Numbered from the stretch's first letter, positions 1-8,403 are shown. The stretch: DNA of 49,003 bases from an uncultured Verrucomicrobiota bacterium (GCA_903854655.1 CAINXC010000068.1:1-49003), one strand, 5' to 3'. The notes: a model not told the origin generated them from the sequence alone. Translations and numbers: made by a program.

Positions 1-21
1 GCTCATTGGTCTAGCTCCGCG

Positions 22-40
22 AAAAACCCCACATCTGGGG
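22..40 (-). terminator. Rho-independent terminator of the leftmost minus-strand operon
   Basis: Read on the minus strand, the stem CCCCA/TGGGG closes a four-base loop and is followed directly by five T residues (22-26). It lies about 25 bases beyond the stop of the last minus-strand gene, where an operon terminator would be expected. Confidence 0.75.
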
Positions 41-63
41 TCGGACTAAAGGTTGGACCTGGA

Positions 64-255
64 CTAGCTAAGGTTGCCTTGGCCGCCTTTGTGGCGGCGT
101 TTGTCGCTGTCTCTGTTTTTGAGATTCGGGCCGTATGGGTTCGGCGAAATGAAACTGAGCAGCGCGCCAATGCTTATTGCCAGGGCGCCAAGGGCGATGC
201 CTGTGAGAGCCTCAAGGCGAATATCCGGGCGGCTAACGCTAACGAGGACGCTCAT
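64..255 (-). CDS. Small membrane protein, 63 aa, unknown function
   Basis: I do not recognise this protein. It has one clear hydrophobic segment at about residues 17-36 (GIALGALAISIGALLSF) followed by a short, strongly basic C-terminal tail rich in K and R, which suggests a single-span membrane protein with a cytoplasmic tail. The start was chosen because its ATG overlaps the stop of the upstream gene in an ATGA arrangement, as at the next two junctions in this operon. It is the last gene before the terminator at 22-40. Confidence 0.6.
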   Translation of the reverse strand: MSVLVSVSRPDIRLEALTGIALGALAISIGALLSFISPNPYGPNLKNRDSDKRRHKGGQGNLS

Positions 256-425
256 AGGTGGGCTCCGAAAAGGCGGAAAAGGCAGTAAGCCGACAGGTAG
301 GAATACAGGACCAGGGCGGCAGAGTCCGCCACGGTCCAATGGCCCCGTTTGGCCCAGGTCGCGCCCAAACCCATAAGGACCGCCGCCGTCCAGACAACCG
401 CACCGGCTATGTCAATGGCGCTCAT
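252..425 (-). CDS. Small membrane protein, 57 aa, paralogue of the gene at 422-589
   Basis: The protein begins MSAIDIAGAVVWTA and ends FRLFGAHL; its upstream neighbour begins MSAFDIAGAVVWTG and ends FRLFGAHP. The two are clearly tandem duplicates that diverged in the middle. Two hydrophobic stretches (about residues 5-22 and 35-52) suggest two membrane spans. The ATG overlaps the stop of the neighbour (ATGA), which fixes the start. Function is unknown. Confidence 0.65.
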   Translation of the reverse strand: MSAIDIAGAVVWTAAVLMGLGATWAKRGHWTVADSAALVLYSYLSAYCLFRLFGAHL

Positions 426-450
426 GGGTGGGCTCCGAAAAGGCGGAAAA
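257..450 (+). repeat. Tandem duplication marked by 24-bp direct repeats at 257-280 and 427-450
   Basis: The two 24-bp copies begin GGTGGGCTCC, end GGCGGAAAA and are identical, 170 bp apart. They encode the common C-termini of the paralogous membrane proteins. A second near-identical pair, at about 391-425 and 552-589, encodes the common N-termini. A duplicated unit of about 165-170 bp whose centre has since diverged explains both pairs. Confidence 0.8.
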
Positions 451-589
451 TCGTCCCCGCCGCGATGACGCTGGAGATGATCGCTATACCGTAAGCATAG
501 GGGCTGCATTTCTCATGCACGGCATAGGGCCAAGCCAGCACCGCCAACCCCGTCCAAACCACCGCACCGGCTATGTCAAAGGCGCTCAT
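422..589 (-). CDS. Small membrane protein, 55 aa, paralogue of the gene at 252-425
   Basis: This is the second copy of the duplicated pair. Both ends match its neighbour almost exactly, but the middle (WPYAVHEKCSPYAYG) is different. Two hydrophobic segments are visible. A GGAGAG ribosome-binding site lies upstream of the ATG, which also overlaps the stop of the gene at 586-873. No function can be assigned. Confidence 0.65.
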   Translation of the reverse strand: MSAFDIAGAVVWTGLAVLAWPYAVHEKCSPYAYGIAIISSVIAAGTIFRLFGAHP

Positions 590-873
590 GGCTTCTCTCC
601 ACGAACGGCTTTGATGGCGATGAGGGCGGACTGGACAGCGGGCCATAAGGACCAGCCCGCAGCCTCACACGCCTTCGCCGCGCACTCCCTCGCCAGCAGC
701 AGATCGGGGTCTACCAGCTTCGTGACGGTGACGCCGGGGAGGGCGAGGATATATGGGCTGCGGGCGCGATTGTCTTCGTCCCTCCACCAGCCATCGGAAC
801 TACGCGTCAGCACCAGCCCATCCAGCCGCACCTTATCGCCGGGATGGCAGGCGTTGATTTCTTCGGGGGTCAT
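586..873 (-). CDS. Hypothetical protein, 95 aa
   Basis: Unrecognised. The N-terminal half (MTPEEINACHPGDKVRLDG) looks like a small beta-rich domain, and the C-terminal half is helical and Ala-rich. The ATG has an AAGGAG ribosome-binding site at a good distance. The gene is in the five-gene minus-strand operon driven from about 1190-1219. Confidence 0.6.
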   Translation of the reverse strand: MTPEEINACHPGDKVRLDGLVLTRSSDGWWRDEDNRARSPYILALPGVTVTKLVDPDLLLARECAAKACEAAGWSLWPAVQSALIAIKAVRGEKP

Positions 874-910
874 GGATTCTCCTTCAGTCGTTGGGCGAGA
901 TCGCGCTTCA

Positions 911-1144
911 TCAGTTTAACCCCTTCCCAGGGTGCTTGTGCTGCTGGGCCTTCTTCTCCAAGGTGCTGCGCATCTCTTCCAAGAAAGTTTGCTTAAAGTC
1001 CTCCAGCGCGAAGCTGTGGTCCAAGGCCTTGTTCTCGTCAAACAGGTCAGAGACTGAACGGATCACGTCCGCCAGGGTTATGCCCTTGGCCTTGCCACCG
1101 TTGGCAGGGTCGTAGCCGGAGCCATATTTGTTGGGTTTAGGCAT
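911..1144 (-). CDS. Hypothetical protein, 77 aa, first gene of the left operon
   Basis: Unrecognised soluble protein with a basic, Gly-rich N-terminus (MPKPNKYGSGYDP) and a charged helical C-terminal half that may form a coiled coil. It starts 13 bases after the conserved AGACAGGA leader element and is the first gene transcribed from the minus-strand promoter cassette at 1157-1219, which supports both the gene and its start. Confidence 0.65.
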   Translation of the reverse strand: MPKPNKYGSGYDPANGGKAKGITLADVIRSVSDLFDENKALDHSFALEDFKQTFLEEMRSTLEKKAQQHKHPGKGLN

Positions 1145-1156
1145 TGTGCGTATTTT

Positions 1157-1219
1157 CTCCTGTCTGGCCTGGAAGACCCAGGGAACCCCATCCTAGCCCA
1201 AGACACCGGCGGAAATCAA
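1157..1219 (-). promoter_or_regulatory. Promoter-hairpin-SD cassette, copy 1 (minus strand)
   Basis: On the minus strand: -35 TTGATT (1214-1219), 18-bp spacer, -10 TAGGAT (1190-1195), then a GGGG run, a hairpin with stem CCTGG/CCAGG and loop GTCTT (1168-1182), then CCAGACAGGAG (1157-1167). The same order of elements occurs at 3269, 10570 and, less perfectly, 18826. Promoter activity is inferred from the sigma70-like boxes. Confidence 0.75.
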
Positions 1220-1550
1220 GCGGGCTTTAAGGGTATGCCAGCAGCGGCCCCTTATATAAGGCCAGCCAAGTGGCAGCTCGAGTGGCGACTCAAAATCCAA
1301 AACGACCTATTGAACTATTGAGGGGTGGCCTATCCCCTTAAAAGCATTAAATAATTGCCCCAATAAAGCCGCCTCAATAGGTGTTTTCCGAAGCATTGGG
1401 TCTATTGGACTCTCCAAGGGAGACAAATCCCCTTCCTCCGGCGAGCACAAACGCAACCGGGGTATTCCCCTGCGCGGAATAACCGGAAATGGGGCTTGCC
1501 CAAAGCAGCAAAGACCCCCATATTTGCACCCAAGACAGGATTCCTTCTGC
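1220..1550. promoter_or_regulatory. Divergent control region with repeated CTATTG heptamers
   Basis: This stretch separates the left operon promoter from the first plus-strand gene and holds no convincing gene. CTATTGA occurs at 1307-1313 and 1315-1321, its reverse complement TCAATAG at 1374-1380, and CTATTGG at 1402-1408. An AGGGG/CCCCT inverted repeat sits at about 1321-1339. I could not find a clean match to the promoter cassette for the rightward gene, although AGACAGGA is present at about 1533-1540. Confidence 0.5.
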
Positions 1551-3263
1551 ATGACAGATGTTATCATTACTCCCAACCCGGATGGGCGGAGCGCAGAACT
1601 ATCGGGCCGGTTAGGCCCCGATATCTATGAGCTGTCGCGCGAGCTCCCTGGGCGAAAGCGCTGGCAGGGCCGTGCATTGCTGTTCGAGCTATCCAGGGCC
1701 AACGTGGACATGGTGCGGGAGAAGCTTCCCCTGGCTGTTTGGAAAGATCCAAAGCGGCTGGAGGATATTCTGCAACTGGAGCAGGTGGAAGCAGACGCCA
1801 GGGCTGCCAAGGGGCGCCCGCCGCCGGCAGAGGCCTCAGCCTTCAGGTATAAGACCGCGCCGCGCGAGCATCAGCGCCAGGCCTTCTTGCTGGCGCGGGA
1901 CCGTGGGGCCTTTGGGTTCTTCTTGGAGCAAGGACTCGGAAAGACAAAGGTCGTCCTGGATGAGGCAGCCTATCTTTATGCCAACGGGGCTGTTGATACC
2001 CTGCTCGTAATCGCACCAAACGGCGTCCACGCCCAATGGCTGGAGGAGCAAGCTCCGGAGCACCTACCGGATTGGGTTCCGCGAAAAGGATTTGTTTATC
2101 GGAGCAACTGGACCCAAGCTCGGCGAAAGCAGTGTGAGGAGCTCTTCACCTACCATGAAGGCCTTCGCATCTTTTGCGTGCACCAGGACGCCTTGGCCGT
2201 GGCCAGCGGCATCTCCTTCGTGGAGCGGGTGCTGTTCTCCTCTGAAAAGGTAATGTGGGTGATAGACGAGAGCCTTTGCATCAAGACTCCCGGGGCTAAG
2301 CGCACCAAAACAGCGCTGAAGCTGCGGGATCGGGCGCCCGTGCGCCGCATCCTTACCGGAACCCCGGTGGGGAAGGGTGTCGAGGACCTTTATACGCAGC
2401 TCCGATTCCTGTCCGACGATGTTCACGGGTTCACGAGCTTCTACACTTTCCGCAATCGCTACTGCGTCACGCAGCCCGTCCCAGGGGCGCCGGCTGGAGC
2501 GGTCAAAATTGTCGGCTATAAGAATTTGCAGGAACTCAAAGAGCGGATGGATGCATGGACCGTGCGCTTTACCGCCGCCGATTGCCTGGACCTGCCTGAG
2601 CGGATCTACCAGGAACGACGGGTGGAGATGACCGAGGAGCAGGCGCGCATGTATGCGCAGCTCAAGGAGGAGCTGCTGACCCAGCTCGACAGTGGGGAAA
2701 TTGCGACAGCCGACTTAGCCGTGGTCCGGCTGCTCCGGCTGCAGCAGATTTTGTCTGGGCATATCAAGGATGAGAATGGGCTGCTGCTCCCCGTCAAGAC
2801 GCTGCGCCCGGCGGCGGTCATGGAAATTGCGGAGCAGACAGGCCCCAAACTGCTGGTTTGGGCGCGGTTCCATCATGATATTGAGCTTTTGCGCGCAACC
2901 TTCAAGCACTGGAATCCGGTGGTCTGGTATGGCCCAACCTCCCAGGACGATCGGAAGGCGGCCAAGGAGCGGTTTATTAACGACCCTGAATGCGGGCCCT
3001 TCATCGCTAATCCGACCTCTGCAGGTATCGGTCTGGACGGGTTGCAGAAGGTCTGCCACACCATGTGCTACTACAACAATGACTTCTCCGCGACCACGCG
3101 GGCGCAGAGCGAGGCGCGACTTTATAGGGACGGCCAGCGGGGAACCGTCAACGTCATTGACTTGGTGGTGCCCAACTCCATTGACGGGTATATCCTGCGT
3201 GCCCATAAGCGCAAAAAGGACATTGCCGCCGAGGCCCTCAGCCTTCGCCGAGATGATATATAA
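1551..3263 (+). CDS. SNF2-family DEAD/DEAH-type helicase
   Basis: A 570-aa superfamily 2 ATPase of the SNF2/Rad54-like type, expected to translocate on double-stranded DNA using ATP, probably for replication or recombination. Visible motifs are Walker A QGLGKT at residues 127-132, motif II DES at about 239-241 (the usual DEAH box is altered after DE), motif III LTGTP at 268-272, and a motif VI-like QSEARLYRDGQ near residue 530, matching the family's QAxxRxxRxGQ. The start is the ATG with AGACAGGA 10 bases upstream rather than an upstream TTG that lacks a ribosome-binding site. It is the first gene of the rightward early block. Confidence 0.88.
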   Translation: MTDVIITPNPDGRSAELSGRLGPDIYELSRELPGRKRWQGRALLFELSRANVDMVREKLPLAVWKDPKRLEDILQLEQVEADARAAKGRPPPAEASAFRYKTAPREHQRQAFLLARDRGAFGFFLEQGLGKTKVVLDEAAYLYANGAVDTLLVIAPNGVHAQWLEEQAPEHLPDWVPRKGFVYRSNWTQARRKQCEELFTYHEGLRIFCVHQDALAVASGISFVERVLFSSEKVMWVIDESLCIKTPGAKRTKTALKLRDRAPVRRILTGTPVGKGVEDLYTQLRFLSDDVHGFTSFYTFRNRYCVTQPVPGAPAGAVKIVGYKNLQELKERMDAWTVRFTAADCLDLPERIYQERRVEMTEEQARMYAQLKEELLTQLDSGEIATADLAVVRLLRLQQILSGHIKDENGLLLPVKTLRPAAVMEIAEQTGPKLLVWARFHHDIELLRATFKHWNPVVWYGPTSQDDRKAAKERFINDPECGPFIANPTSAGIGLDGLQKVCHTMCYYNNDFSATTRAQSEARLYRDGQRGTVNVIDLVVPNSIDGYILRAHKRKKDIAAEALSLRRDDI

Positions 3264-3268
3264 AGGGC

Positions 3269-3337
3269 TTGAAAACCCCGCTGCTTCCCCCTAGGATGGT
3301 GCTTCCCCGGTCTTCGGGGCCAGACAGGAGATACAGA
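3269..3337 (+). promoter_or_regulatory. Promoter-hairpin-SD cassette, copy 2
   Basis: -35 TTGAAA (3269-3274), exactly 17 bp, -10 TAGGAT (3292-3297), then a hairpin with stem CCCCG/CGGGG and loop GTCTT, then CCAGACAGGAG ending 7 bases before the ATG at 3338. The hairpin would form just inside the 5' end of the transcript, directly ahead of the ribosome-binding site. It drives the helicase gene that follows. Confidence 0.8.
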
Positions 3338-4834
3338 ATGACCCCCACCGTCCAACAGCAAGCCTTCCTGGACGCCCTGACCGGGACCCGCGACAATCTG
3401 GCCCTGGTGGCCCGCGCGGGCTGCGGCAAGACCTCCACCATCCTCCTGGGCGTCGATGCTATCGTCAAGGCTGAGCCGCAGGCGGAAGTCACGGTTTGCG
3501 CTTACAACAAGGCCATTGCGGACGAGGTGGGCGCCAAGCTCAAGTCAGCAGGCCATAGCAACTGGCAGAAGGTTCAGGCGGCCACGCTGCATTCGATGGG
3601 TTGGGGCCTCGTCCGTTTCGTCTTCAAGTCCGCAATCGACGACAAGAAGGTCCGCAACATCATCTCCGGGATGAATGAGGACCGAGACCTGTACGAGCAA
3701 TACGGCAATCAGATATCCGCGCTCGTGCGCATGGGCAAACAGTCCGGAGTTGGTTTCTTTCCCACCAAGCAGATCGGCGACATCGGCATGTGGTATGCTT
3801 TGGCTGACCATTACGACATCAACGGTCTGGATGACACCAGCGACATGGATCAGGTGGTCAGCGCGACGCAGAACATCTATCGCCGGTCGCTTGCACAGAT
3901 AGACGTCGCCGACTTCGACGACATGGTCCTATTCCCCCTTATCAAGAATCTGCGGGTGAAGTTCACCAAAGACTACCTATTCCTCGATGAGGCACAGGAC
4001 CTCAGCCCAGCCCGCCAAGCGCTCGCGCGCAAGTTCATGAAGCCCCATACCGGCCGGATGATTGTTGTTGGCGACGATCGCCAGGCCATTTACGGCTTCA
4101 GTGGGGCAGATGCAGATGCCATGCCCAACCTGATTCGGGAGCTTTCGGCCAAGGAGATGCCCCTGAGCGTCACCTGGCGCTGCCCCAAGGCAGTTGTCAC
4201 CCTGGCGCAGTCCTTGGTTCCGGATATTGAGGCGGCGCCCAGCGCGGCCCAGGGCGCGGTCCGGCAGATGGCCGAGGTCCCGGACGATCTGGGCGCCGAG
4301 GATGCCATCCTTTGCCGCAATACCGCCCCATTGATCTCGCTCGCCTATAAGCTGATCCGCAGCGGCAAGCCTTGCAAAGTGGAAGGCCGCAGCATCGGTG
4401 AGGGCCTGGCGCAGCTCGCCAAGCGCTGGAAGGTTACGACCATCGATGCGCTGCTGAAGAAGCTCGACACCTACAAGGAGCGCGAGGTGCAGAAGGCCAT
4501 GGCGCGCGGAAACGATGCCAAGGTCGAAGAGGTTGAGGACCGGGTCGCCACGCTGGTGGAGATTTGCCAAGCGTGCATTGCCCAGCAAAAGACGTCTTTG
4601 GCCGATGTGCTTTCGTTCATTGACTCCTTGTTCGCTGACGGGGCGGAAGGGGTGACGGTGCTATGTACTTATCACCGGAGCAAAGGCCGCGAATTTCCGC
4701 GGGTCTTTCTGCTGGAGCACGCGGAGCGCTGCCCTAGCAGGGCAGCCAAGCAACCCTGGCAGCGCGCCCAGGAAAATAACCTGGCTTACGTTGCCTTTAC
4801 TCGGGCGCAGAAGGAATTGGTGTTTGTAGGATGA
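3338..4834 (+). CDS. UvrD/Rep-type superfamily 1 DNA helicase
   Basis: A 498-aa ATP-dependent helicase. Motif I RAGCGKTS is at about residues 26-33, motif II FLDEAQDL at about 214-221, followed by motif III GDDRQAIYGFSG. Near the C-terminus are TYHRSKGREFPRV (motif V) and YVAFTRAQ (motif VI). All superfamily 1A hallmarks are present, so it should be active, most likely as a 3'-5' helicase in replication or repair. The start is the ATG seven bases after the cassette's AGACAGGAG. The stop overlaps the next start (ATGA). A second, different helicase of this type is at 9110-10573. Confidence 0.9.
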   Translation: MTPTVQQQAFLDALTGTRDNLALVARAGCGKTSTILLGVDAIVKAEPQAEVTVCAYNKAIADEVGAKLKSAGHSNWQKVQAATLHSMGWGLVRFVFKSAIDDKKVRNIISGMNEDRDLYEQYGNQISALVRMGKQSGVGFFPTKQIGDIGMWYALADHYDINGLDDTSDMDQVVSATQNIYRRSLAQIDVADFDDMVLFPLIKNLRVKFTKDYLFLDEAQDLSPARQALARKFMKPHTGRMIVVGDDRQAIYGFSGADADAMPNLIRELSAKEMPLSVTWRCPKAVVTLAQSLVPDIEAAPSAAQGAVRQMAEVPDDLGAEDAILCRNTAPLISLAYKLIRSGKPCKVEGRSIGEGLAQLAKRWKVTTIDALLKKLDTYKEREVQKAMARGNDAKVEEVEDRVATLVEICQACIAQQKTSLADVLSFIDSLFADGAEGVTVLCTYHRSKGREFPRVFLLEHAERCPSRAAKQPWQRAQENNLAYVAFTRAQKELVFVG

Positions 4835-5001
4835 GCGCCCACCCCATCAGGCTCCTCAACAAACGGCGCAGACGTGCAGAGCGTCGCGCGCTGGGCTTTG
4901 TAATCGGGCCTAACCGCTGGCGGGGAAAACTGCGCCGGGTAATGCAAAAAGAGGTCCGGCGGTTGCGCCGGGAAGGTGTAGTTACATGTCTGAAGCTCTA
5001 A
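4831..5001 (+). CDS. Small highly basic protein, 56 aa
   Basis: A short gene translationally coupled to the upstream helicase through an ATGA overlap. About one third of its residues are Arg or Lys, including the run KRRRRAERR near residues 11-19 and RRLRRE near the C-terminus, so nucleic-acid binding is plausible. It overlaps the next gene by 16 bases. No family is recognised. Confidence 0.5.
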   Translation: MSAHPIRLLNKRRRRAERRALGFVIGPNRWRGKLRRVMQKEVRRLRREGVVTCLKL

Positions 5002-5408
5002 CCATCGCCCCTCGGGAAGCAACCCAACCCGAGGGGACCGTCTATTGCGTACAAGATCCTCCGATCATCCGCCGCGCTGGTGGCCCAGGGATGACGAAGG
5101 ACTTATCCAGCGCCCAGCGGTACGGGAAGATCGTTATGATCCTTGAAGCCGGGCGGCAAAGCTCAATGGAGCCAGGCCCCTGCTTACAGGCCCTGAACCG
5201 TGGGCTCCGCAGTTTCGACCCCACCAAGGATTACTTGGTCTTCCCTGGCGGAGATCCAATGTCGTTGGGGCTGGCAATGATCGCCCTGCAATACAACGGG
5301 GTGAAGAGCTTTCAATTCCTCCGCTGGGAACGGGAGCGCTCGATTGACGGGGAGCGGCTAGCTGGCGCGGGGTTCTACGTTCCGGTCAGGGTATCCTTGG
5401 TAGTTTAA
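4986..5408 (+). CDS. Hypothetical protein, 140 aa, in replication block
   Basis: No recognised domain. The middle (YGKIVMILEAG, then FDPTKDYLVFPGGDPMSLGLA) resembles a compact alpha/beta fold, and it appears to be a conserved soluble phage protein. GGAAGG upstream of the ATG serves as ribosome-binding site. It sits between a helicase and the SSB-type operon, so a replication-linked role is possible but not shown. Confidence 0.65.
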   Translation: MSEALTIAPREATQPEGTVYCVQDPPIIRRAGGPGMTKDLSSAQRYGKIVMILEAGRQSSMEPGPCLQALNRGLRSFDPTKDYLVFPGGDPMSLGLAMIALQYNGVKSFQFLRWERERSIDGERLAGAGFYVPVRVSLVV

Positions 5409-5424
5409 GACAGGAGGAAGATAT

Positions 5425-5979
5425 ATGACAGACGTATTCGCGGACGCGTCCACGATTTCAGCCAGCGACGCGGAGGTGCAGTCGATCAGCACCCTGGCGG
5501 ACAAGGCTATTGAGCTCCAGGCGGAGATTGACTCCCTTGGCGAGGTACTGGCGGAGCGCTCGCGCGAGCTCCGCGTTATCCTGGACGCCCAGCTCCCCGT
5601 AGCCATGGACGAAGCTGGGTGTGAGGAGTTCAAGGCGTCGAACGGGGCCAAGATCAAGCTCCAGCAATTCGTCAACGCCGCAATCCAGGGCGAACACCAG
5701 GAGGAAGCATTTGATTGGTTGCGCGACAATGGTCACGGCGACCTGATCAAGCGTGAGCTGAAGCTGGCCCTGGCCAGGGGCCAAGACAATGTCGCCCCCG
5801 AAATCATTGCGGTGCTGAAGGCCCAATTCGGCATGGTGCCCGATGACAAGACAGGTGTTCACCCGCAGACGCTCATGGCCTTTTGCAAAGAGCAACTGGC
5901 AGATGGCAAGGAGCTCCCGGCCTCCTTGTTTAACGTCTACGTAGGCCGCCGGGCCAAGATTACCCCCAGAAAGGATTGA
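5425..5979 (+). CDS. Conserved phage replication-block protein, 184 aa
   Basis: The N-terminal 60 residues form a likely helical or coiled-coil segment (LADKAIELQAEIDSLGEVL), followed by a conserved-looking core and the phrase VHPQTLMAFCKEQLADG near residue 145. I do not recognise the family with certainty. The gene begins ten bases after AGACAGGA and ends five bases before the SSB-type gene, so the two are very probably co-transcribed. A partner role with the ssDNA-binding protein is an inference from position only. Confidence 0.7.
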   Translation: MTDVFADASTISASDAEVQSISTLADKAIELQAEIDSLGEVLAERSRELRVILDAQLPVAMDEAGCEEFKASNGAKIKLQQFVNAAIQGEHQEEAFDWLRDNGHGDLIKRELKLALARGQDNVAPEIIAVLKAQFGMVPDDKTGVHPQTLMAFCKEQLADGKELPASLFNVYVGRRAKITPRKD

Positions 5980-5983
5980 AGCT

Positions 5984-6799
5984 ATGAATACCGCAACCAA
6001 ACCAAAACCCCCGGCGAAGCAGGAGGCCGGAGGGCTCCCCGCCGAGCTTATGCAAGATCTCTATGGCGATGCCGGCATGGGCTCAGAATCCGCAACAGCG
6101 GAAGACATGAGCATTCCGTTTGTGCGCTGTGCGCAATCGCTCAGCGCGGAAATCAGCAAGCGCGAGGCCGCCTATATCCCCGGCCTGGAGGAAGGGGACT
6201 TCTACAACACCGCCACCCAGCAGACCTGGAAGGGCGAAACTGGGTTCCTATTCGTCCCGGCGCTCTTCCAGCGCAAGTTCCTTGAATGGACGCCGCGTGA
6301 TGCCGGCGGTGGTTTTGCAGGCGAGCACGGCCCAGAAATCATGGACCGGACAACCAAGGACGAGAAGGGTCGGGACCTACTGGACAATGGGAACGAAATC
6401 CTTCCCACTGGGACATGGTACGGCCTGGTGCTGGACGAGGAAACCGGCGCGGCGCAGCAGGTGGTCATCTCCCTGGCCAAGACCCAGATGAAGGTCTCCC
6501 GCCAACTGATGACCAAGCTCAAAACCGTGGCGCTCCCGCGCCCGGACGGCAAGGGCACCTTTAACCCCCCATTGTTCTACAATGCCCTGCGCGTAACATC
6601 GGTTCCGGAGTCCAACGACCAAGGCCGATGGATGAGCTTCCGCTTTGCACTGGACGGGACTGTCTTGGACCGCCCAGGCGGTGCCGGTACCTACGCCCAG
6701 GCCAAGGCCATGCTGGAAGCTGTTCGCAGTGGCGCCATCAAGGCAGCCGTGGTCCGTGAAAGCGGTGGGGACGAGGACGACAAGGAAATTCCCTTCTAG
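5984..6799 (+). CDS. Probable single-stranded DNA-binding protein with SSB-type acidic tail
   Basis: A 271-aa protein whose last nine residues are DEDDKEIPF, nearly the tail of bacterial SSB (acidic run then IPF), the docking site for replication and repair partners. The body (FYNTATQQTWKGETGFLFVPA; residues about 75-95) is beta-rich but not a classical SSB OB-fold that I can recognise by eye. A terminator hairpin follows at 6820-6845. The tail and its place between helicase and primase genes support an ssDNA-binding role; the fold remains unproven. Confidence 0.7.
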   Translation: MNTATKPKPPAKQEAGGLPAELMQDLYGDAGMGSESATAEDMSIPFVRCAQSLSAEISKREAAYIPGLEEGDFYNTATQQTWKGETGFLFVPALFQRKFLEWTPRDAGGGFAGEHGPEIMDRTTKDEKGRDLLDNGNEILPTGTWYGLVLDEETGAAQQVVISLAKTQMKVSRQLMTKLKTVALPRPDGKGTFNPPLFYNALRVTSVPESNDQGRWMSFRFALDGTVLDRPGGAGTYAQAKAMLEAVRSGAIKAAVVRESGGDEDDKEIPF

Positions 6800-6819
6800 C
6801 TGATACTGCAAGAACCTAA

Positions 6820-6845
6820 ACCCCCGAGCAAGCAAGCTCGGGGGT
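6820..6845 (+). terminator. Rho-independent-like terminator after the SSB-type gene
   Basis: A perfect 10-bp stem, ACCCCCGAGC/GCTCGGGGGT, encloses a six-base loop. The following sequence (CTGTTG) has only a weak T run, so termination may be partial, allowing read-through into the primase gene 22 bases downstream. Confidence 0.65.
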
Positions 6846-6867
6846 CTGTTGCAGGAGTGGGGCGGGA

Positions 6868-8403
6868 ATGGAAATCTGGGAATTATTCCGCGGCTACGAG
6901 CTGGCCTACGGGACATATGACGTCCGCCGAACCTCCGACCGCGGAAAGGCCGAGGGCAAAGCGCAAACCATCAAGGGCCGCTTAACCGCGGAGATGTGGC
7001 AAGCGCACCTGGCCGGTGAGGGCCCCGGTATCGGGGTCATTCCCCTGCTGGAAGATAACACCGTGGTTTGGTCGGTGCTTGACATCGACGTGATCGGGAT
7101 TGATCACACCGCGCTGGAAGCGAAGGTTGAGCAATTCGGCCTCCCCCTGGTTACCGCGCGCTCCAAGTCAGGCGGCGCGCACCTATTCCTATTCCTGGCC
7201 GAACCCGCGCGCGCTGGCGAAGTTATGAGCCTGATGGGCGCATGGGCGGCGGTCCTGGGATACGGGGGATGCGAGGTCTTTCCGAAACAGTCCTCCCGCT
7301 TTGACGCGAAGGATGTCGGCAACTGGCTGAATATGCCCTACTACGAGGCCAAGCGGACACTGCGCTACGGTATCAAGGACGGTGCGCCCCTGACGCTGCG
7401 CGACTTCTGCAGCTATGCAGAGTCCAAGAAGATCTCCTTTGAGGAGGCCAGCAAGCTGACGGGCCTCCCTGCTTCCCCGATGGGCACCGGTCGGGTCGAG
7501 GGGGCCGGGGATATCTTTTATGAAGGCCCACCCTGCCTCCAAGCCCTGCACGCGCATGGGGGCTTCCCGGAAGGGACCCGCAACGAGGGTCTTTCCAACA
7601 CTATGGTTTATCTGCGCCACCGGTTTCCCGATAACTGGAAGGACCGGGCGCAGGAGTACAATCTGGCGATGTGCGATCCCCCGCTGTCGCTGCCGGAACT
7701 CAACAGCATTGTCAAGAGCGCGGATCGCAAGACATATGCCTTCCGGTGCAGCAAGGCCCCCCTTGCCTCTCACTGCCACAGACGGGAATGCCTTTCCAGG
7801 AAGTTCGGGGTTGGGGAATCCCCGGAAGGGGAGGAGCGGCCACCCTTAAGCGGCCTGACCAAATACAAAGGTGACCCGGTCATCTGGTACCTGGACGTTA
7901 ACGGCGAGCGCCTCCAGGTCACCACCGAGGAGCTGCTCAACCAAAATCTCTTCAAGCGGAAGGTTGCGGACGCCATAAACCGGGTCATCCGTTCCGTGCC
8001 GCAGCCGCGCTGGGACCGCTATATCGACGAGCTCATGCGCGACTGCGATGAGGTAGAGGTGCCCGACGATGCTTCCCCGACCGGCCACTTCCAAGCGCTT
8101 TTCGACAATTTTATCCGGGGCCAGGCGCAAGCGACCAGTAAGGATGAACTGGCTATCCGCTGGAACCCCTACCGCACGGGCGAAGGGGAGGTATGGTTCC
8201 GGGGTCCCGGGCTGTTCGAGTTCCTTAACCGGCATGGATACAAATACAAGTCCCAGCACCATGTCTGGCAGATGTTACGTGCGGCGGGGGCCACTAAGAA
8301 GCTGATCCAGATCGCCGGCCGTCCGACCAACGTCTGGATCGTCAAAGACGAAGGGGAGATGCCTGTGCAGGAAACCCCGAAGTTTGGGTCAGAGGAGTTC
8401 TGA
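6868..8403 (+). CDS. AEP-superfamily (prim-pol type) primase
   Basis: A 511-aa protein expected to lay down primers for DNA replication. The archaeo-eukaryotic primase core is visible as an acidic DxD in SVLDIDV (D72, D74), the SKSGGAHLF motif with H105, and EVFPKQ near residue 135. A PriCT-like helical region follows at about 230-300, with Cys/His residues in SHCHRRECLSRKFG suggesting a metal site, and a winged-helix-like C-terminus. It overlaps the exonuclease gene by one base (TGATG). With the exonuclease, two helicases, clamp and polymerase it makes a near-complete replication set. Confidence 0.8.
   Translation: MEIWELFRGYELAYGTYDVRRTSDRGKAEGKAQTIKGRLTAEMWQAHLAGEGPGIGVIPLLEDNTVVWSVLDIDVIGIDHTALEAKVEQFGLPLVTARSKSGGAHLFLFLAEPARAGEVMSLMGAWAAVLGYGGCEVFPKQSSRFDAKDVGNWLNMPYYEAKRTLRYGIKDGAPLTLRDFCSYAESKKISFEEASKLTGLPASPMGTGRVEGAGDIFYEGPPCLQALHAHGGFPEGTRNEGLSNTMVYLRHRFPDNWKDRAQEYNLAMCDPPLSLPELNSIVKSADRKTYAFRCSKAPLASHCHRRECLSRKFGVGESPEGEERPPLSGLTKYKGDPVIWYLDVNGERLQVTTEELLNQNLFKRKVADAINRVIRSVPQPRWDRYIDELMRDCDEVEVPDDASPTGHFQALFDNFIRGQAQATSKDELAIRWNPYRTGEGEVWFRGPGLFEFLNRHGYKYKSQHHVWQMLRAAGATKKLIQIAGRPTNVWIVKDEGEMPVQETPKFGSEEF

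Noticed and set aside
1307..1576. 89-codon minus-strand frame in the left control region
   Set aside because: It lacks a ribosome-binding site, overlaps the repeated heptamers and extends into the start of the SNF2-type gene.
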